Source: Candidatus Delongbacteria bacterium (lineage in GTDB: Bacteria; UBA4055). Taken from it: 7,267 nt of DNA. Shown piece by piece: positions 1 through 3,859 of this stretch; position 1 is the stretch's first letter, and each line of letters begins with the position of its first letter. A model generated the notes under the pieces. That model was not told the DNA's origin. It made no database searches and saw nothing but the letters and a program-made list of their open reading frames with translations. The translations under genes were made by a program, and so were the position numbers. The DNA is taken from assembly GCA_016937995.1 (NCBI GenBank), contig JAFGVM010000073.1:1-7267 (forward strand), given 5' to 3'.

Positions 1-488
1 AGATCAAAATCCTCTTTGCTAAGGTCGAACAGATCAAATTCTTCAAATTCATTCGTATAGTCTATGTAAAACCTGAGCTTCTGAAAGTTTGAAGTTATGA
101 CATATTTACAACCATCCTGATTATTCTTATACCCGAAAGCCTGTTCAGTGATAAGCTTCAAATCCTTCGTCTTAGTAGATTTAAGCTCAATAACAGCAAC
201 AGCTTTCTCATCCTTCAAAATTGCACCGTCAGCTTTCCTACCATCAGACTGATTCTTATGCTCACGAACAAGGTTGAAATTATCAGCAGGCTTCAAAGTA
301 TAACCCAGAACATCCACGAATAAGTCACGCAGAAAACCGTCCTGATACTCCTCTTCCTTAAGCTCCTTTATCTGCTCTATCTTAGAATGTGAGAAGTTTT
401 TCTGAAATACCTCGTAGGCTTCGCTGACCTTGGTTTTATCAAGATGTTTAAGGAACTGCTTAATTACCGATTTTTGAAACAATGGCAT
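1..488 (-). CDS. Type IIG (Eco57I-like) restriction-modification enzyme, N-terminal part, cut by window edge
   Basis: The minus frame reads from ATG at 488-486 to the window edge without a stop (162 codons, opening MPLFQKSVIKQFLKHLD). The start matches proteins in which an amino-terminal nuclease domain precedes an adenine-specific DNA methyltransferase and target-recognition domain. Such single-chain enzymes are usually around 1,000 residues, so most of the gene lies outside. A PD-(D/E)xK-type site is visible: ADG at 86-88 (Asp87) and IELKS at 100-104 (Glu101, Lys103), preceded by the helix FLRDLFVDVLGYTL at 52-65 and followed by ITSNFQKLRFYI at 131-142. A good ribosome site (AAGGA, nine bases upstream) supports this start. 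Its four arginines use CGT or AGG, never AGA, whereas the carboxyltransferase gene at 1424 uses AGA for 15 of 18; this hints at acquisition by transfer. Seen: frame and motifs. Inferred: the methyltransferase part. It could instead be a nuclease-only protein with the same domain. Confidence 0.8.
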   Translation of the reverse strand, partial: MPLFQKSVIKQFLKHLDKTKVSEAYEVFQKNFSHSKIEQIKELKEEEYQDGFLRDLFVDVLGYTLKPADNFNLVREHKNQSDGRKADGAILKDEKAVAVIELKSTKTKDLKLITEQAFGYKNNQDGCKYVITSNFQKLRFYIDYTNEFEEFDLFDLSKEDFD

Positions 489-497
489 TGTATTATT

Positions 498-502
498 TCC
501 TT
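498..502 (-). promoter_or_regulatory. Ribosome binding site of the restriction-modification gene
   Basis: AAGGA on the minus strand, nine bases before the ATG at 488. It separates the coding start from the palindromic element at 511-563 and supports the chosen start codon. Confidence 0.6.
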
Positions 503-510
503 ATTGTCTA

Positions 511-563
511 GAGACTCACAGGCAATTAGCCTGACAAGGGGATATATCCCCTTGTTGAGTCTC
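511..563. repeat. 53-base palindromic element forming a gap-free three-way junction
   Basis: Outer arms GAGACTCA (511-518) and TGAGTCTC (556-563) are perfect inverted repeats of eight bases. Between them lie, with no spare base, a hairpin CAGGC-AATTA-GCCTG (519-533) and a perfect 22-base palindrome ACAAGGGGATA/TATCCCCTTGT (534-555). Every base except the five-base loop and the turn of the palindrome can pair, giving a Y shape on either DNA strand or in RNA. It lies just upstream of the ribosome site of the minus-strand restriction-modification gene and would be in that gene's leader. It is probably a REP-like or miniature mobile element; a role in controlling the gene is possible but unproven. 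Confidence 0.75.
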
Positions 564-572
564 GATTGTTTT

Positions 573-607
573 GTCATTGCGAGGATTTCAATGAAATCCG
601 TGGCAAT
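573..607. repeat. Interspersed palindromic repeat (GTCATTGCGAGG type)
   Basis: The sequence begins GTCATTGCGAGG and ends GGCAAT. ATTGC (576-580) pairs with GCAAT (603-607), and inside it GGATTT (583-588) pairs with AAATCC (594-599) around a CAATG loop. This resembles the intergenic palindromes with a GTCATTGCGAGG start and CAATC end that are scattered through many bacterial genomes. No protein is associated with it here. Confidence 0.6.
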
Positions 608-617
608 CTTGTTTTGC

Positions 618-647
618 GTAAAAGCCGTTGCGGGGCAACGTCTTTAC
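618..647. repeat. Imperfect hairpin repeat
   Basis: CGTTGC (626-631) and GCAACG (635-640) form a six-base stem around GGG. The flanks GTAAAAG (618-624) and CTTTAC (642-647) extend the pairing with small bulges. No T-run follows, so it is not an obvious terminator on either strand; it belongs to the repeat cluster at 511-738. Confidence 0.5.
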
Positions 648-653
648 TTCATT

Positions 654-697
654 CCCCTCCCCTGGAGGTGTGTCAGCCACAGGCTGACGGGGTGGTC
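654..697. repeat. Interspersed palindromic repeat (CCCCTCC...GGGGTGG type)
   Basis: A C-rich left end (CCCCTCCCCTGGAGG, 654-668) and a G-rich right end (GGGGTGG, 688-695 region) flank a clean hairpin: GTCAGCC (672-678), loop ACA, GGCTGAC (682-688). The layout recalls a common intergenic repeat of Bacteroidota and candidate-phylum genomes with a CCCCTCC...GGGGTGG outline. The copy is imperfect and probably decayed. Confidence 0.5.
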
Positions 698-715
698 ACG
701 TGTGCCGCGTTGTCC

Positions 716-738
716 GGGGACGAATGGGAATCGTCCCC
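716..738. repeat. Eight-base-pair hairpin repeat
   Basis: GGGGACGA (716-723) and TCGTCCCC (731-738) are perfect inverted repeats around the loop ATGGGAA. It is GC-rich in AT-rich surroundings and lies directly before the heptamer tract at 745. No T-run on either side suggests termination. Confidence 0.55.
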
Positions 739-744
739 TACTTG

Positions 745-772
745 CCACTTATCACTTACAACGTACCACTGT
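745..772 (+). repeat. Short degenerate heptamer tract (CCACTTA-like)
   Basis: Four consecutive seven-base units can be read: CCACTTA, TCACTTA, CAACGTA, CCACTGT. The seven-base period is the same as in the array at 6807-6890, but the unit differs, so this is probably an older or separate tract. Confidence 0.45.
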
Positions 773-800
773 ATTTTTATACTTTTCAATACTTATAAAG

Positions 801-829
801 AATATATCTATGATATAATGTTTGTGCAA
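801..829 (-). promoter_or_regulatory. Predicted sigma70 promoter for the restriction-modification gene
   Basis: On the minus strand TTGCAC (829-824) is followed after exactly 17 bases by TATATT (806-801). Transcription would start near 794 and give a leader of roughly 300 bases, crossing the palindromes at 511-738 before the ATG at 488. No better -35/-10 pair was seen closer to the gene. Confidence 0.5.
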
Positions 830-854
830 ATGATTTTATTATAAAAAGAGTCTC

Positions 855-868
855 GGGTTGCGGGTTGT
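855..868 (+). repeat. Two heptamers related to the 6807-6890 array, opposite strand
   Basis: GGGTTGC and GGGTTGT stand in tandem. The second is the exact complement of the CCCACAA unit seen at 6814-6890 (rotated), so this is a two-unit remnant of the same repeat family in the other orientation. Confidence 0.45.
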
Positions 869-883
869 GCATCTTTTGACTTA

Positions 884-914
884 CCCGGCACTAAAAGTGG
901 TTTCAACCTTCGGG
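884..914. repeat. Degenerate palindromic repeat
   Basis: CCCG (884-887) and CGGG (911-914) enclose a small hairpin CACT-AAA-AGTG (889-899). The layout recalls the family of ACTAAAGT-centred intergenic palindromes. Weak evidence and short stems. Confidence 0.35.
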
Positions 915-916
915 AT

Positions 917-946
917 AAAAAAAAAGCGAGTCTCTCAACTCGCTTT
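917..946 (-). terminator. Intrinsic terminator of the tRNA-Leu transcript
   Basis: On the minus strand AGCGAGT pairs with ACTCGCT (938-944 with 925-931, extendable by A-T pairs) around a six-base loop, followed directly by a run of nine T (925-917). It lies five bases beyond the tRNA 3' end. It also insulates the tRNA from the minus-strand promoter at 801-829. Confidence 0.85.
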
Positions 947-950
947 AACG

Positions 951-1032
951 TGCGGGTAAAGGGATTCGAACCCCCACACCCAAAGGCACCAGATCCTAAG
1001 TCTGGCGTGTCTGCCAATTCCACCATACCCGC
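951..1032 (-). tRNA. tRNA-Leu(UAG): tRNA-Leu, anticodon UAG
   Basis: The minus strand folds as a class II (long variable arm) tRNA of 82 bases. The acceptor stem is GCGGGTA (1032-1026) with TACCCGC (958-952), and the discriminator is A at 951. The anticodon arm is CCAGA-CTTAGGA-TCTGG, with TAG in the middle of the loop, reading CUA-family leucine codons. A variable arm of the leucine type follows, then a T arm with the loop TTCGAAC, whose stem includes two G-T pairs. The discriminator A is typical of leucine tRNAs. CCA is not encoded (ACG follows in the DNA) and must be added after transcription. It has its own promoter and terminator and appears to be a single-gene transcript. Confidence 0.95.
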
Positions 1033-1042
1033 AGCAGAGGCA

Positions 1043-1071
1043 AATATATATTTTTGAAATTTTATTGTCAA
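1043..1071 (-). promoter_or_regulatory. Sigma70 promoter of tRNA-Leu
   Basis: On the minus strand a consensus TTGACA (1071-1066) is followed after 17 bases by TATATT (1048-1043), which puts the start of transcription a few bases before the tRNA 5' end at 1032. The -35 box is one arm of an inverted repeat, ATTGTCAA (1064-1071) and TTGACAAT (1080-1087). Confidence 0.8.
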
Positions 1072-1178
1072 GGTTTTTTTTGACAATATAATACTCCGGT
1101 TAACAATACGGATTTATTCATCAACTATGTTGATAAATTCAAAAATTGAAATTTTATTGTCAAGGTTTTTTTTGACAA
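1054..1178. repeat. Exact 33-base direct repeat, two copies 92 bases apart
   Basis: Positions 1054-1086 and 1146-1178 are identical, starting TTGAAATTTTATTGTCAAGG and continuing through eight T to TTGACAA. Copy one carries the -35 box of the tRNA promoter. Copy two keeps the minus-strand TTGACA (1163-1158) but has no convincing -10 box 17 bases on. Both copies contain the inverted repeat TTGTCAA / TTGACAA with an eight-base centre (GG plus T6). The 59 bases between the copies hold a small hairpin and no gene. Confidence 0.85.
1116..1138. repeat. Small inverted repeat between the two 33-base copies
   Basis: ATCAAC (1120-1125), TAT, GTTGAT (1129-1134), with three more pairs outside one mismatch. 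No T-run follows. It could be an operator or chance. Confidence 0.3.
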
Positions 1179-1210
1179 ATAGGATCTTTTGACTTTCACT
1201 TGAGAATTGG

Positions 1211-1272
1211 ACATTCCTGCCTGTCCCGATTTATCGGGAGATATTCAAAACAGATTCTGAATCAAGTCCGAG
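1211..1272. repeat. Degenerate interspersed palindromic repeat (ATTCCTGCCTG...GATTCTGAATC type)
   Basis: ATTCCTGCCTG is followed by the hairpin TCCCGAT-TT-ATCGGGA (1224-1239) and by AGATTCTGAATCAAG (1252-1266), itself containing GATTC/GAATC. The segments appear in the order known from intergenic repeats of several bacterial groups that start ATTCCTGCCTG and end in CTGAATCAAGT. The gap 1033-1423 otherwise holds the tRNA promoter, the 33-base repeats and the promoter at 1321; no small gene was seen in it. Confidence 0.45.
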
Positions 1273-1320
1273 TATAAATTTTTATTCCTTTATCTCTTAG
1301 CGGCTTTGTGATAAACTGTT

Positions 1321-1349
1321 TTGCATGGTTTTCTGCGAATAAATATAAT
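1321..1349 (+). promoter_or_regulatory. Sigma70 promoter of the carboxyltransferase operon
   Basis: TTGCAT (1321-1326) and a perfect TATAAT (1344-1349) are separated by 17 bases. Transcription would start near 1356, giving a leader of about 70 bases before the ATG at 1424. No riboswitch-like fold or operator is evident in the leader. Confidence 0.75.
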
Positions 1350-1423
1350 TTGCTTTTAACATATCATTATAATAAATTATCCGTGGAAATTAACAGAAAA
1401 CTATTAAGTATTTTGGAGCAAAC

Positions 1424-2962
1424 ATGCTTGAAAAGATAAAACAACTTGCAGAAAAAATAGGTATTCTTAAAAAGGGCGGTGGACAGGAAAAATTAGAAAA
1501 AAGAAGAGAAAAGGGCCTTTTGACCGCACGTGACAGGATCGAGCAACTTTTAGATAAGGGAACATTTAATGAAATAGATCTTTTCGTGGAACATCAGGGA
1601 AGAGATTTTGGACTGGACAAGCAAACTCTGGCAGGTGACGGAGTAATTACAGGTTACGGAAAAATAGAAGGAAGACCTGTTTGTGTATTCGCACAGGATT
1701 TTACTGTGGCAGGTGGTTCACTCGGCAGAATGCATGCTGCTAAGATAACAAAAGTAATGGATATCGCTTCTAATATGGGCGTACCTATTATAGGAATAAA
1801 TGACTCCGGTGGTGCAAGGATCCAGGAAGGTGTGGACTCTTTAGCGGGATACGGAGAAATATTTTACAGAAATACTCTGAACAGTGGAAAAATACCTCAA
1901 ATATCAGTAATAATGGGACCTTGTGCCGGTGGTGCTGTTTATTCACCTGCGATCACCGACTTTGTGTTCATGACAGATAAATTATCAAAGATGTTCATAA
2001 CCGGACCAAAAGTTATCGAATCTGTACTTAACGAAAAGATCGATGCTGAAACACTTGGCGGTGCAAGAGTTCATAACGAGCTTACAGGTAACGCTCACTT
2101 CTTCTCAAGCACAGAACATGAAACTCTTGATCAGATAAAAAAATTACTGAGATTCTTACCGTCAGCCTGGGATAAACCTGTTCCTGCAGTTGCACCAAAA
2201 CCTCCGAAAACACATAAGAAAATTCATGATATAGTACCTGAAGACTCTAAGATAGGTTTTGATGTAAAAGAACTGATAGCTTATCTTGTAGATGATTCCT
2301 ATTTCATGGAAGTTCAGGAGTTATTCGCTCCCAATATCGTAACAGGATTCGCTCATATGGACGGGAAATCGATCGGTATCGTTGCAAATAATCCTGCAAA
2401 AATGGCCGGTGTTCTTGATGTTGACTCCAGTGATAAGGCAGCAAGATTCGTAAGATTCTGTGACTGCTTCAATATCCCTATTCTAACTCTTGTTGACCTT
2501 CCTGGATATTTACCTGGTATCGATCAGGAGCATTTTGGAGTTATCAGACACGGTGCCAAATTACTTTACGCATACTCTGAAGCGACAGTTCCTACTGTTA
2601 CAGTCGTGATCAGAAAAGCATTTGGTGGCGGATATATTGCAATGGCTTCAAAGCACTTGAGAACGGATTTTGTTTACGCATGGCCTACTGCTGAGATAGC
2701 AGTTATGGGCGCTGAAGGTGCTTGTAATGTAGTTTTTGCTAAAGAGATCGCAGAGGCAAAAAATCCTGAAGCTGTAAGACAACAGAAGATCAAAGAGTAT
2801 AAAGACAAGTATTCAAATCCTTACAATGCAGCTTCAAAAGCTTATATTGACGCTATTATTAATCCTGAGGATACAAGAAAACAGATCATTACTTCCTTTG
2901 AACTGGCTCAGAACAAAGAATACGTCAAGAAAAAGCATAAGCATGGTTCAATACCGTTATAA
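1424..2962 (+). CDS. Biotin-dependent acyl-CoA carboxyltransferase subunit (MmdA / PccB / transcarboxylase 12S type)
   Basis: A 512-residue protein, the usual length for this family, beginning at ATG with GGAG five bases upstream. It moves a carboxyl group between carboxybiotin and an acyl-CoA (propionyl-CoA/methylmalonyl-CoA is most likely). Both crotonase-like halves are intact. The N-terminal half has DSGGARIQEG at 127-136 and GPCAGGAVYSP at 165-175, which form the CoA and oxyanion pocket. The C-terminal half has VDLPGYLPG at 357-365, RKAFGGGYIAMASKH at 397-411 and AWPTAEIAVMGAEGA at 419-433. Residue 405, in the GGxYxxM motif tied to acyl-CoA choice, is Ile, as in many MmdA proteins, rather than the Asp of strict propionyl-CoA carboxylases; I rely on memory for this. 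A biotin carrier gene follows, but no biotin carboxylase or membrane subunit does. The protein could therefore serve a carboxylase, a sodium-pumping decarboxylase or a transcarboxylase. Cytoplasmic. Confidence 0.93.
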   Translation: MLEKIKQLAEKIGILKKGGGQEKLEKRREKGLLTARDRIEQLLDKGTFNEIDLFVEHQGRDFGLDKQTLAGDGVITGYGKIEGRPVCVFAQDFTVAGGSLGRMHAAKITKVMDIASNMGVPIIGINDSGGARIQEGVDSLAGYGEIFYRNTLNSGKIPQISVIMGPCAGGAVYSPAITDFVFMTDKLSKMFITGPKVIESVLNEKIDAETLGGARVHNELTGNAHFFSSTEHETLDQIKKLLRFLPSAWDKPVPAVAPKPPKTHKKIHDIVPEDSKIGFDVKELIAYLVDDSYFMEVQELFAPNIVTGFAHMDGKSIGIVANNPAKMAGVLDVDSSDKAARFVRFCDCFNIPILTLVDLPGYLPGIDQEHFGVIRHGAKLLYAYSEATVPTVTVVIRKAFGGGYIAMASKHLRTDFVYAWPTAEIAVMGAEGACNVVFAKEIAEAKNPEAVRQQKIKEYKDKYSNPYNAASKAYIDAIINPEDTRKQIITSFELAQNKEYVKKKHKHGSIPL

Positions 2963-2990
2963 CAATCTATTGTAATGAAAAAAGAAACTC

Positions 2991-2995
2991 AGGGA
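2991..2995 (+). promoter_or_regulatory. Ribosome binding site that decides the biotin carrier start
   Basis: AGGGA lies six bases before the ATG at 3002. The earlier in-frame ATG at 2975 has no purine-rich site before it, so translation most likely begins at 3002. Confidence 0.7.
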
Positions 2996-3001
2996 TACTA
3001 T

Positions 3002-3310
3002 ATGTCAGATCACTTAGAAATAAACGGTATTAAATATAAAACTGAATTAACTCAGAAATATTTAGACCGCAAAGGTTATAAGTTAAAGAAAAATAATGAT
3101 ATTAGAGCTTTTATACCGGGATTGATCCACAAGATATTCTGCAAACCCGGAGACCGTATAAAACCAAATACACCGATAATATCACTTGAAGCTATGAAAA
3201 TGTATAATAATATCACTTTGATAGATGAGATTATTATTCAGGATGTTCTGGTAAAGATCGGGGATTCGGTTGAGAAAGATCAGATACTGGTCACTTACAA
3301 ACCTGTTTAA
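3002..3310 (+). CDS. Biotin carboxyl carrier protein (biotin/lipoyl attachment domain)
   Basis: A 102-residue protein that carries carboxybiotin between active sites of the carboxylase or decarboxylase. The biotin-attachment motif EAMKM is at 63-67 and the biotinylated lysine is Lys66. It sits in the usual half-barrel: IPGLIHKIFCKPGDRIKPNT at 38-57 ahead of the motif, and VLVKIGDSVEKDQILVTY in the mirrored second half. Roughly 35 N-terminal residues precede the domain, too short for a longer linker or a second domain, so the size is like the 1.3S or gamma carriers. A longer reading from 2975 would add nine residues but lacks a ribosome site. The gene follows the carboxyltransferase by 39 bases and is the last of the operon, closed by the terminator at 3319. 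A biotin ligase and biotin carboxylase must be encoded elsewhere. Confidence 0.9.
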   Translation: MSDHLEINGIKYKTELTQKYLDRKGYKLKKNNDIRAFIPGLIHKIFCKPGDRIKPNTPIISLEAMKMYNNITLIDEIIIQDVLVKIGDSVEKDQILVTYKPV

Positions 3311-3318
3311 AATAAAAG

Positions 3319-3346
3319 ATCCCTGATTCTATCAGGGATTTTTTTT
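3319..3346 (+). terminator. Strong intrinsic terminator between convergent genes
   Basis: ATCCCTGAT (3319-3327) and ATCAGGGAT (3331-3339) form a perfect nine-pair stem around TCT, followed by seven T. On the minus strand the stem is followed by CTTTTATTTT, so it probably also ends the convergent transcript from 3737. Confidence 0.92.
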
Positions 3347-3353
3347 AATTTTC

Positions 3354-3737
3354 TTAATCCTTTAGATGCTTTTCAATATTTTTCAATTTTTTTGAAATAT
3401 CATTTACTCTGAATTCGATCGAATTCAATATCCAGAATTGAAAATGCTCAACCTTAGTCTGTTTATGGATCATCCATATTATCTTGATCGATACCAGCAG
3501 CAGCCCAATTTCGAGAGAAAATAACGGTGGTAGAGCTGTTTCAACATTAAAAAAATGTCTTAGAACATCCAGAACAAAAAATACAATCAAAAATACAATG
3601 AACAGAACGTTGAAGATTCGGTCATACTGATTTAATGTCTTCCCTCCGATAGTTCCGATAATATTTTTAATTTTTTCCTTTTCTTTCTTATACTGCTCAA
3701 GTTCTTCCTGTAAGGCTTTCATTTCTTTTTCACTCAA
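3354..3737 (-). CDS. Small membrane protein with coiled-coil N-terminus and two membrane helices, function unknown
   Basis: A 127-residue protein. Residues 1-26 are charged and heptad-like (EMKALQEELEQYKKEKEKIK), probably a coiled coil. Two hydrophobic segments follow, about 41-62 and 72-91, then a cytoplasmic-looking tail, HFQFWILNSIEFRVNDISKK (98-117), which looks like the conserved part of the protein. The start is TTG at 3737: GAGGGAG lies five bases upstream (3743-3749), whereas the first ATG, five codons in, is too far from it. I recall similar uncharacterised proteins in other bacteria but cannot name a family, and no catalytic motif is visible. It is convergent with the biotin carrier gene, sharing the terminator at 3319, and divergent from the U32 gene across 122 bases. 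A helical-hairpin membrane protein with both ends inside is the likely topology. Confidence 0.8.
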   Translation of the reverse strand: MSEKEMKALQEELEQYKKEKEKIKNIIGTIGGKTLNQYDRIFNVLFIVFLIVFFVLDVLRHFFNVETALPPLFSLEIGLLLVSIKIIWMIHKQTKVEHFQFWILNSIEFRVNDISKKLKNIEKHLKD

Positions 3738-3742
3738 AATAA

Positions 3743-3749
3743 CTCCCTC
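3743..3749 (-). promoter_or_regulatory. Strong ribosome binding site that decides a TTG start
   Basis: GAGGGAG on the minus strand, five bases before TTG (3737-3735). The nearest ATG is a further 15 bases away, outside the usual spacing. Confidence 0.75.
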
Positions 3750-3859
3750 TATTGTTTGAAATTGATCGACCTATACAATATACGAAATTTCAACTGATGA
3801 ATTAATGTAAAATTTTAGTTATATTTATCTTGTATAAGTGTACTTAATAGAGATCTACT

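Noticed and set aside
814-819. Plus-strand TATAAT as a promoter
   Set aside because: No -35 box lies at 16-18 bases upstream and no plus-strand gene follows; the minus-strand pair at 801-829 is better.
444-844. Plus-strand open frames of 124 and 92 codons at 444-818 and 566-844
   Set aside because: They run across the palindrome cluster and the start of the minus-strand restriction gene, have no ribosome site, and their translations resemble no protein family.
1-1032. Integrated element with attachment site at the tRNA
   Set aside because: No integrase is visible and no second copy of the tRNA 3' end was seen in the window.
808-1086. Minus-strand open frame of 92 codons over the tRNA
   Set aside because: It covers the tRNA-Leu gene, its terminator and promoter; the VELADTPDLGSGAFGCGGSN peptide is the well-known false translation of a tRNA-Leu gene.
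3738-3859. Divergent promoters between the membrane protein and U32 genes
   Set aside because: Several TATA-like hexamers exist (for example 3820-3825 and 3833-3838), but none has a fitting -35 box; they are not distinguishable from AT-rich background.
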